A DNA stretch of 64,000 nucleotides from Flavobacterium aerium (GTDB taxonomy: Bacteria; Bacteroidota; Bacteroidia; Flavobacteriales; Flavobacteriaceae): assembly GCF_030766725.1 (NCBI RefSeq), contig NZ_JARQWR010000001.1, forward strand, positions 1 to 64,000, written 5' to 3'. The position numbers and the translations under genes were made by a program. The notes beneath the pieces are model-generated. The model was not told where the DNA came from, did no database searches, and saw only the letters and a list, made by a program, of their open reading frames with translations. Positions 9,026 through 18,440 of the stretch are shown one piece after another. Position 1 is the stretch's first letter. Each line of letters begins with the position of its first letter.

Positions 9026-9763
9026 CTAGTTTCTTCCTTTTTCATTCGGATAAAGCGCATTTAGATTGTCGCTCTGCCAGAATTGTTTGGTATCGATATC
9101 CATAACAGTAAGACGGCCTTTAAAAGCCGCTCCGGTGTCTACATTCCAAATGCAAGACTTCTGGATAGGAGTAACTTCATTAATACGAGTTAATGGCGTG
9201 TGCCCAATGAATATCTCTTTGTACAATAAAAAACGTTTGGGGTAAAATACACTATCCGTTGGAATTGTAGGATCCAAAGCAAGAGCCATTTCCCAAAGCG
9301 TACGATCCCAGTAAAATACTTCGGGAGAATATTCAAAATCAACCCCATTCAAACTGCTAAAACCCCCATGAACAAACAAACGATTTTGATCATCCAAGTA
9401 ATAATTTCCTAAATTCTTTAGAAAGTCAATATGTATTTTTTTAGTTTCATCGTCAAGTTTCTGATATGCCAAAACAGTAGCTTCACCACCATGAATGTAC
9501 CATTGAGGCGTATCTTCCCCTTTGGTTAACCAGTTGTATAATAAATCATCATGATTTCCACGAATAAAAATACAACTGTGGGTGTTTTTTAAAGCAATTA
9601 AAAAATCTAAAACACCAGGAGATTCACTCCATCCATCGACATAATCACCTAAAAATATTAATGTATCCTGTTCTGTAATTTTGGCACGCTCAAAAATCTG
9701 TGTTAGGGCTTTGAGACCCCCATGTATATCTCCGATTACTAATGTTCTACTCATTGCGATCAT
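9026..9763 (-). CDS. PPP-family metallophosphoesterase
   Basis: A 245-residue calcineurin-like phosphatase. The dinuclear-metal motifs are complete and in order: GDIHG (about residues 11-15), GDYVDGW, RGNHDD, and two later His motifs (FVHGG and IGHTPL). The pattern is that of bacterial PPP serine/threonine phosphatases or diadenosine tetraphosphatases. The first Met is at 9763, but a second Met at 9754 (MSRTLVIGD) is as likely. Either choice overlaps the end of the AlbA_2-type gene upstream (by 17 or 8 bp), which points to translational coupling of the two. Substrate is not known. Confidence 0.87.
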   Translation of the reverse strand: MIAMSRTLVIGDIHGGLKALTQIFERAKITEQDTLIFLGDYVDGWSESPGVLDFLIALKNTHSCIFIRGNHDDLLYNWLTKGEDTPQWYIHGGEATVLAYQKLDDETKKIHIDFLKNLGNYYLDDQNRLFVHGGFSSLNGVDFEYSPEVFYWDRTLWEMALALDPTIPTDSVFYPKRFLLYKEIFIGHTPLTRINEVTPIQKSCIWNVDTGAAFKGRLTVMDIDTKQFWQSDNLNALYPNEKGRN

Positions 9764-10895
9764 ATTTCATTTTCCTTAAAATGCGCATTGCTTCTTTAAA
9801 AGAGAGGTAAACCGAAGAATCCTGTTGTGCTTTTAAAAGTGGTTTGGCATCAATTAATTTTTGCTTTGCATCTTCAAATCCATTCAAATAACAAATCATC
9901 AAGGTGGAAGGCAAATTTTCTAAATCTTTAATTTCCCGTGTTGAAAGTTTAAGTCCTTTTTGTAACCGATGAATCAAAGACAAATTATTGTTATAAATAT
10001 GAAACAACATTTTCCGATTGAATTGCGGTGGTTCAAAAAGCATAACCCGATTAATTTTATAATAACCATTGTCATAAAAATTAATACTCACTTCCTCTAA
10101 GGGGTAATAACTCGTTTTGTCATTTAGTCCTAAAGACACAAATTCAGTTATCGTAAATTTATTCTCATCAAAAACAATGCTGACTTCATCCAAAGCAGAA
10201 TAAAAAAGTTTGATCTGTTCGTTAATAAGTTCGATATCAACTCTTGAGAAGAAAATTTTATCTTTTACTTTTTTTTGATTTCCTGCCCAACAGACAATAA
10301 AGAGCTCTTTGAAGACAACATACTTCGCATTCATGTCTTTATGGCGGTTGTACATAAAGTCAATAACACCATCTAATGAATACTGAATACTATTTCGAGA
10401 ATTGTTCTCAATATCAATAACCGTATTTTTATTTTGGTAGTTGGTTTCAAATGCTCCTTCTAAAGGAATAGAATTACTTCCTCGGCGAATGAAAACTGTT
10501 TTTGCTGGAATATTTCCAATTCCTTTTTTAAAAGAGGATACTTTATTATTCGGTTTAATGGTCACTAAACCAATAACTTTATCTTTCGGTAAATTGGGAA
10601 AAGGAACGTTCTCATACTGTATTTTTGGTGGATTTTCCAATACTGCATTCACTAAGTTCTGAATACGGCTATCATCAAAAAAATCATCCCCAATTATTTC
10701 ATTGTCATGATCTTCTACTCCTACAACGATATAAGAATTGTTGGTGGGATTTGAATTGGATAATGCACAAATATGTTTTAAAAACTTTCCTTTTCCTTCT
10801 TTAGTATGTAAATTCAATTGTCGCTTTTTGTCATAAAAACTACTCTCATCATTGTGAGCTAATAGATTCTTTATGAGTAGGCGTTTATTAATCAT
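9747..10895 (-). CDS. AlbA_2 (Schlafen-type) domain protein
   Basis: A 382-residue protein whose first 150 residues resemble the AlbA_2 or divergent AAA_4 domain: an early E..FYDKK segment, HICALSNS, SYIVVGVED with the DDSRIQ stretch, and a closing VFIRRGS. Such domains are linked to nucleic-acid binding in Schlafen-like proteins and are often labelled ATP-binding, though no Walker A motif is present. The remaining 230 residues are lineage-specific with no motif I recognise. The C-terminus overlaps the start of the PPP phosphatase gene, so the two are probably made together. Whether this is a defence, RNA-processing or housekeeping pair cannot be told from sequence. Confidence 0.72.
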   Translation of the reverse strand: MINKRLLIKNLLAHNDESSFYDKKRQLNLHTKEGKGKFLKHICALSNSNPTNNSYIVVGVEDHDNEIIGDDFFDDSRIQNLVNAVLENPPKIQYENVPFPNLPKDKVIGLVTIKPNNKVSSFKKGIGNIPAKTVFIRRGSNSIPLEGAFETNYQNKNTVIDIENNSRNSIQYSLDGVIDFMYNRHKDMNAKYVVFKELFIVCWAGNQKKVKDKIFFSRVDIELINEQIKLFYSALDEVSIVFDENKFTITEFVSLGLNDKTSYYPLEEVSINFYDNGYYKINRVMLFEPPQFNRKMLFHIYNNNLSLIHRLQKGLKLSTREIKDLENLPSTLMICYLNGFEDAKQKLIDAKPLLKAQQDSSVYLSFKEAMRILRKMKYDRNE

Positions 10896-10938
10896 TTTTT
10901 CAGATCCATGAATTTAGAGCAAGTTACATGTTTTCTTT

Positions 10939-11691
10939 TTAAATTGTTTTTTTAACAATCGTTGACGATGCTTGCGCGGTTGGCATAACAATCAAGTCGG
11001 CGATGTTTACATGCAACGGCAGTGAAATGACGAAATAGATAATATTTGCAATATCTTCAGGTTGCAAAGGTTGGAATCCTTTGTAAACAGTACTTGCTTT
11101 CGTATCATCCCCTTTGAAACGAACGGTACTGAATTCAGTTTCTGTTAAACCAGGATTAATAGCACCCACTTTTATTCCGTACTGATTTAAATCCATTCGC
11201 ATACCTTGATTAATAGCATCAACAGCATGCTTACTAGCACAATACACATTTCCGTTAGGGTAAACTTCTTTTCCTGCAGTAGATCCAATATTAATAATAT
11301 GACCACTCTCTTTTTCAATCATTTTAGGAATGATTGCTTTTGAAACATATAATAATCCTTTTACATTGATGTCCAGCATGGCATCCCAATCCTCTATACT
11401 CCCATTTTGAATTGGATCAAGACCATGTGCATTACCAGCGTTATTAATTAATACATCAATAGAAGAGAAAGATTCGGGTAAACTAGCGACAGCTTCAGCG
11501 ACCTTTTTTTGATCACGAACATCAAAATTCAACGTTATCGTTTCTGTTTTTGATGCTAATTCTTTTTGTAATGCATCCAGTCGATCTTGTCTTCGTCCAC
11601 ATAAAATCAATCGATAACCATGTTTGGCAAGTTCTATGGCTGTTGCTCTTCCTATTCCGCTTGTTGCGCCTGTAATAAATACTGTTTTCAT
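10939..11691 (-). CDS. SDR family NAD(P)-dependent oxidoreductase
   Basis: A 250-residue classical short-chain dehydrogenase, close in type to YdfG-like 3-hydroxy acid dehydrogenases. It shows the cofactor loop TGATSGIGRA (residues 6-15), CGRRQDR suited to NADP, the NNAG motif near residue 86, and the catalytic YCASK with Ser about twelve residues before. The final third carries the PG motif after the active site (INPGLTETEF). It sits between the aldo/keto reductase upstream (25 bp) and the AlbA_2 gene downstream, all on the minus strand. The exact substrate is unknown. Confidence 0.92.
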   Translation of the reverse strand: MKTVFITGATSGIGRATAIELAKHGYRLILCGRRQDRLDALQKELASKTETITLNFDVRDQKKVAEAVASLPESFSSIDVLINNAGNAHGLDPIQNGSIEDWDAMLDINVKGLLYVSKAIIPKMIEKESGHIINIGSTAGKEVYPNGNVYCASKHAVDAINQGMRMDLNQYGIKVGAINPGLTETEFSTVRFKGDDTKASTVYKGFQPLQPEDIANIIYFVISLPLHVNIADLIVMPTAQASSTIVKKTI

Positions 11692-11716
11692 TCTGTTTTA
11701 AATTATTGAAAAGGTT

Positions 11717-12586
11717 CTAGGGGACTTGATGCCCTTGGCTGCTTTCGAGCAGTTCAAACCAATCTTCAGGTGATAAATTAAGTGTGGTTGCTTTTGTAAT
11801 TGTTTTTAAACGATCTGCTGAGGCTGTTCCAGTTACCGGTAAAATCCCAGAAGGATGTTTCAATATCCAAGCTAATAAGAGTACATCGGCTGTTGTATTA
11901 TATTGAAGCATCATTTTAGCTAAAATATTTTGTAATTGATTCGTTTGTGGAGTATTCTCTTTAAAAACATTTCCAAGTGGACTCCAAGCCATTGGCCTGA
12001 TTTTATGAATCTGCATATAATCTAAATCACCATTAAACAAAGAGTCAAAATGTGTAATCGAAAATTGAATTTGATTGTAATAGACTTTAGTTCTAGATTG
12101 AATTAATTCTGTTTGCGATGGAGAGAAATTAGAAACACCAAAATCAATTATTTTACCTTCCTGTTTTAGTTTTTCAATGGCTTCCGCAATTTCATCAGCT
12201 TGCATTAAAGGATTTGGACGATGCAGGAGTAAAAGGTCTAAATAATCCGTTTTTAAATTGAAAAGTGATTTTTCTACCGAGGTAATAATATGCTCTTTAG
12301 TCGTATTGTAATGTTTTATTTGATACGGACTATTACTAGAGGGGTGCTGAATTCCACATTTTGAAATAAATTGTATTTTGCTTCGATCGGTCTTACTTTC
12401 GTGAAAAGCATTTCCAAATTCGGCTTCAGTAGTATAATCGCCATAAATATCGGCATGGTCAAAACTAGTAATGTGATGTTCTAGACAAATTTCAATTAAG
12501 GAAGCCATCTCTTTCGTATTGAGATTTTTACCCCAAAGTCCCCAGTTCATTGTTCCAGCAATTATTTTTGAAAAAGTCGTTTTCAA
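11717..12586 (-). CDS. Aldo/keto reductase, YdhF-like, with a TTG start
   Basis: A 289-residue (beta/alpha)8-barrel NADPH-dependent reductase. The catalytic tetrad region is visible: FDHADIYGDY (Asp and Tyr), FISKCG (Lys) and LLLLHRPNP (His). The ending resembles YdhF-type reductases, including the LAWILKHPSGILPVTGT segment. There is no ATG at the family's normal start; the codon at 12586 is TTG, with an in-frame stop three codons earlier, and the first internal ATG (residue 13) would remove the first barrel strand, so TTG is the likely start. It is the first gene of the minus-strand run and diverges from moxR. Confidence 0.88.
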   Translation of the reverse strand: MKTTFSKIIAGTMNWGLWGKNLNTKEMASLIEICLEHHITSFDHADIYGDYTTEAEFGNAFHESKTDRSKIQFISKCGIQHPSSNSPYQIKHYNTTKEHIITSVEKSLFNLKTDYLDLLLLHRPNPLMQADEIAEAIEKLKQEGKIIDFGVSNFSPSQTELIQSRTKVYYNQIQFSITHFDSLFNGDLDYMQIHKIRPMAWSPLGNVFKENTPQTNQLQNILAKMMLQYNTTADVLLLAWILKHPSGILPVTGTASADRLKTITKATTLNLSPEDWFELLESSQGHQVP

Positions 12587-12711
12587 GATGAATTAATTTG
12601 AGGTCTTAAAAATATAAAAAGAAAATCATAAATCGTCCTTAATTCATTTGGTTTCAGAGAATTTTTAACGCTATATTAACATCATACAGCTAAATAAATT
12701 TTCAATTTGCA

Positions 12712-12719
12712 TCATTAAA
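12712..12719 (+). promoter_or_regulatory. Possible -7 box for the Bat operon
   Basis: TCAATTTG differs from TAnnTTTG at one base and lies 37 bp upstream of the moxR ATG in the divergent gap with the aldo/keto reductase gene. It is the best candidate seen but weak. Confidence 0.3.
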
Positions 12720-12756
12720 AAATAGATACTAAATTCACCGCTTTAAATATGACATT

Positions 12757-13761
12757 ATGGAAGAAAATACAGCTACTTTAGACATTAGAGCAATAAACGA
12801 GAAAATAGAGAGAGAAAGCGCATTTATCGATTTGCTTACAATGGAGATTAATAAAGTAATTGTGGGACAAAAACACATGGTTGAACGTTTGTTAATCGGC
12901 TTATTAGGACAGGGGCATATCTTGTTAGAAGGAGTTCCTGGATTAGCAAAAACACTTGCGATTAATACTTTATCACAAGCCGTACATGGGTCGTTTAGTC
13001 GTATTCAGTTTACACCTGACTTATTACCTGCCGATGTTGTAGGTACTATGATTTATAATATTAAACAAAATGAATTTTCTATAAAAAAAGGTCCCATCTT
13101 CGCAAACTTCGTTTTAGCGGATGAGATTAACCGTGCACCTGCAAAAGTGCAATCTGCTTTATTAGAAGCGATGCAGGAAAAACAAGTGACCATTGGTGAT
13201 GAAACATTCAAGTTGGATAAACCATTCCTAGTTATGGCGACACAAAACCCTGTGGAGCAAGAAGGAACATATCCATTACCAGAAGCACAAGTTGACCGTT
13301 TCATGTTGAAAACGGTAATTGATTATCCTAAAATGGAAGACGAACAATTAATTATTCGTCAGAATTTAAAAGGAAGTTACGAGAAAATTAATCCTGTAGT
13401 ATCAGTAGAGCAAATCATTAGAGCACAAAGTGCTGTACGTGAAGTATACATGGATGAGAAAATCGAGAAATATATTCTAGATATTATTTTCGCAACACGT
13501 TATCCAGAGAAATACAAATTGGCAGAATTAAAACCATTAATCAGTTTTGGAGCATCACCAAGGGGAAGTATTAACTTAGCAGTTGCAGCAAAATGTTATG
13601 CATTTATCAAACGCAGAGGATATGTTATTCCAGAAGACGTTAGAGCAGTAGTACATGATGTATTACGTCACAGAATTGGAATTACATATGAGGCAGAGGC
13701 TGAAAATGTAACCTCAGTTGATATCATCAATAAAATTGTAAATGAAATTGAAGTACCATAA
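12757..13761 (+). CDS. moxR: MoxR-family AAA+ ATPase
   Basis: A 334-residue cytoplasmic AAA+ ATPase. Walker A is GVPGLAKT (about residues 59-66), Walker B is FVLADEINRAP with Asp122/Glu123, sensor 1 is MATQNP, and the Arg finger region PEAQVDRF is present. The C-terminal lid domain follows (SFGASPRGSINL). MoxR proteins act as chaperone-like remodelers together with VWA proteins. Here it heads the operon moxR-DUF58-(BatD-like)-batA-batB-batC-batD-batE, linked in Bacteroidota to stress and oxygen tolerance and to envelope integrity. Confidence 0.96.
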   Translation: MEENTATLDIRAINEKIERESAFIDLLTMEINKVIVGQKHMVERLLIGLLGQGHILLEGVPGLAKTLAINTLSQAVHGSFSRIQFTPDLLPADVVGTMIYNIKQNEFSIKKGPIFANFVLADEINRAPAKVQSALLEAMQEKQVTIGDETFKLDKPFLVMATQNPVEQEGTYPLPEAQVDRFMLKTVIDYPKMEDEQLIIRQNLKGSYEKINPVVSVEQIIRAQSAVREVYMDEKIEKYILDIIFATRYPEKYKLAELKPLISFGASPRGSINLAVAAKCYAFIKRRGYVIPEDVRAVVHDVLRHRIGITYEAEAENVTSVDIINKIVNEIEVP

Positions 13762-13828
13762 GAAGTGCTAAGGTTTTGAGTTCAAAAGCTTTTGAACACT
13801 ATGCATTAATCTTCAATTACTATTCTTC

Positions 13829-14695
13829 ATGGATACAAAAGAGTTATTAAAAAAAGTTAGAAAAATAGAAATTAAAACCCGAAGACTGAGTGATCATATT
13901 TTTTCGGGGGAATATCATACTTCGTTCAAAGGGCGAGGAATGACATTTAATGAGGTGCGTCAATACCAGTTTGGTGATGATGTACGTGCAATTGATTGGA
14001 ATGTAACCGCTCGATATAACGAACCGTATATCAAAGTTTTTGAAGAAGAAAGAGAATTAACCATGATGCTTATGGTTGATGTCAGTGGATCAGAAAACTT
14101 TGGAACAAAAAATCAATTGAAAAGAGAAATTGTAACTGAAATTGCAGCAACAATGGCGTTTTCAGCAACACAAAATAATGATAAGATTGGGTTAATCTTG
14201 TTTTCAGACCAAATCGAATTATACATTCCGCCTAAAAAAGGAAAATCTCATGTATTGAGAATCATCCGAGAATTGATTGAATTTGAGCCGAAAAGTCATA
14301 AAACAGACTTGTCACAAGCGTTAAAATTCCTTTCAAGAGTGATGAAGAAAAAAGCAATTGTCTTTTTAATTTCCGATTTCATGACCGAACAGTATGAGCA
14401 AACATTAAAGATTGTAGGGAAGAAACATGATGTAACTGGAATACGAGTGTATGACGTGCGAGAAGAAAAGATGCCAAATATAGGGATGGTATCGATGCTA
14501 GATGCTGAAACAGGGGAAACTTTAGTAGTGAATACTGGATCAAAATCAACGCGAATGGAATATGAAAAACACTATCAAAACAAAGTGAAATATTTTAAAG
14601 AAACCTTCAGTCGTTGTGGTTCTGGTGTAGTAAACACTAGAGTAGATGAATCGTATGTAACTAAATTATTGGGTTATTTTAAAGCGAGAAGCTAA
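13829..14695 (+). CDS. DUF58 domain protein of the Bat operon
   Basis: A 288-residue soluble protein. The N-terminal half carries the DUF58 hallmark (FKGRGMTF, then FGDDVRAIDWNVTAR) and the C-terminal half a VWA-like fold with a MIDAS-type DVSGS (Asp84 to Ser88) and a later FLISDF strand. DUF58 proteins are regular partners of MoxR ATPases. It has no signal peptide or membrane segment, so it presumably works in the cytoplasm at the membrane. It lies 67 bp after moxR and 39 bp before the next gene. Confidence 0.93.
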   Translation: MDTKELLKKVRKIEIKTRRLSDHIFSGEYHTSFKGRGMTFNEVRQYQFGDDVRAIDWNVTARYNEPYIKVFEEERELTMMLMVDVSGSENFGTKNQLKREIVTEIAATMAFSATQNNDKIGLILFSDQIELYIPPKKGKSHVLRIIRELIEFEPKSHKTDLSQALKFLSRVMKKKAIVFLISDFMTEQYEQTLKIVGKKHDVTGIRVYDVREEKMPNIGMVSMLDAETGETLVVNTGSKSTRMEYEKHYQNKVKYFKETFSRCGSGVVNTRVDESYVTKLLGYFKARS

Positions 14696-14734
14696 ATATT
14701 AAAAAACAATCCTGCGACTAATTATTCTGTTAAA

Positions 14735-16351
14735 ATGACAAAAATTAAGTTTTATATTTTTTTATTCCTGTTGGTTTCAACCTCAATTTTTGCACAGCAA
14801 AAGAGAGTGGAAACAGCAGCCGATTCTACAAAAATAAAAATAGGTTCTCAATTTAATCTGACTTTAAAGACATCCGTGGATACTTTATCACGTGTTGTTT
14901 TTCCGGAGGCAAGAAACTTTGGTGCCTTAGAAGTATTAGAGTCTTATCCTGTAGACACGATTAAAGAGAAAGATCGCTATCAGTTAATTAAAAAATACGG
15001 ATTAACACAATTTGATACAGGGCGATATGTAATACCAAGATTACAAGTCATTATCAATGATAAAGCATATCTAACAGATTCTATTCCTGTTGAGGTAACG
15101 AAAGTTGTTGTGGATACGTTGAAACAAAAAATGTTTGATATTAAACCAATCATTGATGTTCCTCCTATTCCTACACCAATATGGGTATATCTATTGATTG
15201 CTTTAGGCGCTATCGGATTAGGCTTTTTAATATATTTCTTAATTAAGAAATATAAAAAGAAGAAGAAAGAAGAAGAACTATTATTTGCAAGCCCTATTGA
15301 AAAAGCAAATAGTCTTTTGAAGTCATTGGAAAATAAAGAACTTTGGCAAAAAGGAGAAATTAAAACCTATTATAGTGAGTTGACGGATATTGCTAGAAAT
15401 TATATAGAAGAAGCTATAGAAATTCCTGCAATGGAAAGCACAACCGACGAATTACTGTTGGAATTACGTTCGGCAATTGTGAAAAAGAAAATGAACTTAT
15501 CACAAGAAACGATTGATAATTTAACGAAAGTATTAAAGCATGCTGACCTTGTGAAATTTGCGAAATCAAAACCACTAGATTTTGAAATTGCTGATGACCG
15601 AAACAAGATTGAAAAAGTAATCACAACATTAGATAAATCTATTCCAGAGCCAACGGAAGAAGAAAACATCTCAGATGTTACGAAAAAAGAGAAATATATT
15701 AAAAAACAACGCAATAAGAAAATTTCAATCGCTATTGGAATTGTTGCATTCTTACTTGTTTTTACAGGCGTATTTTTCATTGCAACAAAAGGATTTACCT
15801 ATGTAAAAGATAATTTACTAGGACACGAAACAAAAGAATTATTAGAAGGAGAATGGATTAGAAGTGGTTATGGATCTCCAGCGGTAATTATTGAAACACC
15901 AAGGGTATTGAAACGTTTGGACAACGAAACACTGCCAAAAGAATTGATGGCGGTGCTACGTGAAATGCAAATGTTCTCATACGGTAGTTTAGTAGATAAT
16001 TTTTATATACTAGTTTCTACTAACACCTTTAAAGAAGAGGTAGAATTAGATCTAACAGCAGCATTAAATGGAAATATCAAAATGTGGGAATTGCAAGGAG
16101 CTCAAAATATTTTGGTAAAGCAAGAAGACTATGAAACACCCGACGGTGTAAAAGGATTAAAAGCTTATGGAACAATGACAATTTTAAATCCAGTTACGAA
16201 AAAAAGCCATAAAGCATATTATGAATTATTGTTCTTTAAACAAGATAAAGGTTTACAGCAAATTATAATTGTTCATGAAGAAGGAGATACCTATGCAGAT
16301 CAAATCACAAAACGTGTTTTAAACTCTGTTGAATTTAAAAAAGTAAATTAA
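14735..16351 (+). CDS. BatD-like two-span membrane protein of the Bat operon
   Basis: A 538-residue protein occupying the slot between DUF58 and batA. It has a signal peptide (residues 1-20, ends IFAQ), a BatD-like beta domain (about 22-140) outside the membrane, a first membrane span near 147-170 (IWVYLLIALGAIG), a Lys-rich cytoplasmic region with a helical domain (about 180-325), a second span near 331-352, and about 175 more residues that should again be periplasmic. The last domain is beta-rich and I do not recognise it. It ends 2 bp before batA, so translational coupling is likely. Function is inferred only from the operon: a scaffold for the MoxR/VWA complex. Confidence 0.8.
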   Translation: MTKIKFYIFLFLLVSTSIFAQQKRVETAADSTKIKIGSQFNLTLKTSVDTLSRVVFPEARNFGALEVLESYPVDTIKEKDRYQLIKKYGLTQFDTGRYVIPRLQVIINDKAYLTDSIPVEVTKVVVDTLKQKMFDIKPIIDVPPIPTPIWVYLLIALGAIGLGFLIYFLIKKYKKKKKEEELLFASPIEKANSLLKSLENKELWQKGEIKTYYSELTDIARNYIEEAIEIPAMESTTDELLLELRSAIVKKKMNLSQETIDNLTKVLKHADLVKFAKSKPLDFEIADDRNKIEKVITTLDKSIPEPTEEENISDVTKKEKYIKKQRNKKISIAIGIVAFLLVFTGVFFIATKGFTYVKDNLLGHETKELLEGEWIRSGYGSPAVIIETPRVLKRLDNETLPKELMAVLREMQMFSYGSLVDNFYILVSTNTFKEEVELDLTAALNGNIKMWELQGAQNILVKQEDYETPDGVKGLKAYGTMTILNPVTKKSHKAYYELLFFKQDKGLQQIIIVHEEGDTYADQITKRVLNSVEFKKVN

Positions 16352-16353
16352 TC

Positions 16354-17355
16354 ATGACAAATGTAAGTTTTTTAAATCCTGGATTCTTCTGGTTGTTTTT
16401 GATACTACCAGTTGCCATAGCGTGGTATTTTTGGAAAAGAAATAAACAAACTGCAACCTTAAAAATAAGTTCTGTTCAAGGATTTAAAGGAAGCCCATCC
16501 CTACTAGCAAAACTAAAACCGGTATTATTTGTATTGCGACTATTAGCCTTAAGTTCGCTTATTGTAGCAATGGCTAGACCAAGATCTGTAGATATAACTA
16601 GTAAAACCAAAAAAACACGTGGAATTGATATTGTTATGGCAATGGACGTTTCAGGAAGTATGTTGGCAAAAGATTTAAAACCAAATCGATTAGATGCTTT
16701 AAAACGTGTTGCTGGCGAATTTGTACAAGAACGTCCCAATGATAGAATTGGTTTAGTAGTATATGCAGCTGAAAGTTATACTAAAACACCAGTAACAAGT
16801 GATAAAGCAGTTGTTTTAGATGCTTTGAAAAGTGTGAAATATGATAATGTTCTACAAGATGGAACTGGAATCGGAATGGGACTGGCGACAGCTGTAAACC
16901 GATTAAAAGATAGCAAAGCAAAAAGCAGAATTATTATTCTATTAACAGATGGTGTTAATAATGCAGGATTCATAGAGCCAGTTACTGCAGCAGGCATTGC
17001 AAAAGAATACGGTATAAAAGTATATACCGTAGGAATTGGAACCAATGGAATGGCAGATTTCCCGTATGCAATTGCACCAAACGGAGAATTTCTATTCAGA
17101 AAAATGCAAGTAGAAATTGACGAAAAATTAATGAAAGATATTGCTAAAATTACAGGAGGAACCTATTTTAGAGCAACAGACAATAAAAAACTTAAAGAGA
17201 TATATCAAGAGATCAATAAATTAGAAACAACAGAAGTTGAAGAATTGAAGTTTTCTAATTACGATGAGAAATACAGACCATTTGTATGGTTTGCAGGATT
17301 CTTATTATTATTTGAAATCGGATTGAGAAATACGATCTTTAGAAGTTTTATATAA
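16354..17355 (+). CDS. batA: BatA, VWA-domain membrane protein
   Basis: A 333-residue inner membrane protein. Spans lie at about 8-27 and 55-73, followed by a VWA domain with an intact MIDAS (DVSGS, Asp98 to Ser102, and LTDG later), and a last span near 308-326. The order TM-TM-VWA-TM is that of BatA/BatB (Bacteroides aerotolerance). The VWA domain should bind partner proteins through a divalent metal. It is followed by the paralogue batB after 14 bp. Confidence 0.95.
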   Translation: MTNVSFLNPGFFWLFLILPVAIAWYFWKRNKQTATLKISSVQGFKGSPSLLAKLKPVLFVLRLLALSSLIVAMARPRSVDITSKTKKTRGIDIVMAMDVSGSMLAKDLKPNRLDALKRVAGEFVQERPNDRIGLVVYAAESYTKTPVTSDKAVVLDALKSVKYDNVLQDGTGIGMGLATAVNRLKDSKAKSRIIILLTDGVNNAGFIEPVTAAGIAKEYGIKVYTVGIGTNGMADFPYAIAPNGEFLFRKMQVEIDEKLMKDIAKITGGTYFRATDNKKLKEIYQEINKLETTEVEELKFSNYDEKYRPFVWFAGFLLLFEIGLRNTIFRSFI

Positions 17356-17369
17356 TCATATTCAGGACA

Positions 17370-18416
17370 ATGTATCAATTAGAAGAAGGAAAATATTTAT
17401 ACTTACTATTGCTAATTCCAATTTTGGTCTTGGTCTTTTTGTATATCCAGGTATGGAAAAGAAAGAAACAGAAAGAATTTGGAGATTTAATTTTATTAAA
17501 AAAATTAAGTCCTGAGAAATCAACTTTTAAACCCATCTTGAAATTTGTAGTGCTTTTATTGGCTATTGTAGGTTTAGTTTTTGGATTAGTAAATCCAAAG
17601 ATTGGAACCAAAATGGAAACGGTAAAGCGTGAAGGAATTGATATCGTATTTGCGATTGACGTTTCTAAAAGTATGTTAGCAGAAGATATTGCACCCAACC
17701 GATTAGAGAAAAGTAAACAAATCGTTTCACAAATTATTAATCAGTTAGGAAGTGATCGTATCGGAATTGTGGCATACGCCGGAAGTGCATTTCCAGTATT
17801 GCCAATTACTACGGATTACAATGTTTCCAAAATGTATTTGCAAAGTATGAATACTGATATGGTATCATCACAAGGTACTGCGATTCATGAAGCCATTAAT
17901 ATGGCGGCAACTTATTTTGGAGAAGACAGTGATGCCAACCGATTATTGATTTTAATATCAGACGGGGAAGATCATTCAGATGGAGCAGCAGAAGCGGCGG
18001 CAGAAGCAAATAAATTAGGGTTAAAAATTATCACAGTTGGTGTAGGAACTGAAAAAGGAGGACCAATACCCATTAAGAAAAATGGAGTAGTAGAACGCTT
18101 TTTACGTGACCGAAATGATGAGGTGGTAATTACAAAGATGAATCCAGCAGTATTGAAAGCCATTGCAGCAGGCACTAAAGGTGGCTATGTCAATGGAAGC
18201 AATACGAAAGAAGTATTAGATTATGTAAAAAATGCATTAGATAATATTGAGAAAACAGAATTTGAGAGCCAACAAATTGCAGAATTTGAATCGCAGTTTC
18301 AGTGGTTTTTAGGATTCGCTTTCTTTCTGTTGTTTATCGATATTTTCTTCTTAGAAAGAAAAACAGACTGGGTTAAGAAGATGAATTTATTCAATGAAAA
18401 AGAACAAGGAAGATAA
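17370..18416 (+). CDS. batB: BatB, VWA-domain membrane protein
   Basis: A 348-residue paralogue of BatA with the same build: spans near 10-28 and 56-74, a VWA domain whose MIDAS reads DVSKS (Asp97 to Ser101), the SDGEDH motif, and a C-terminal span near 310-330. The Gly of the usual DxSGS is Lys here, which keeps the three metal-contacting side chains. It probably forms a complex with BatA and the TPR proteins encoded downstream. Confidence 0.95.
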   Translation: MYQLEEGKYLYLLLLIPILVLVFLYIQVWKRKKQKEFGDLILLKKLSPEKSTFKPILKFVVLLLAIVGLVFGLVNPKIGTKMETVKREGIDIVFAIDVSKSMLAEDIAPNRLEKSKQIVSQIINQLGSDRIGIVAYAGSAFPVLPITTDYNVSKMYLQSMNTDMVSSQGTAIHEAINMAATYFGEDSDANRLLILISDGEDHSDGAAEAAAEANKLGLKIITVGVGTEKGGPIPIKKNGVVERFLRDRNDEVVITKMNPAVLKAIAAGTKGGYVNGSNTKEVLDYVKNALDNIEKTEFESQQIAEFESQFQWFLGFAFFLLFIDIFFLERKTDWVKKMNLFNEKEQGR

Positions 18417-18440
18417 AAATAGACGTCTTTAAAAGTCAAT

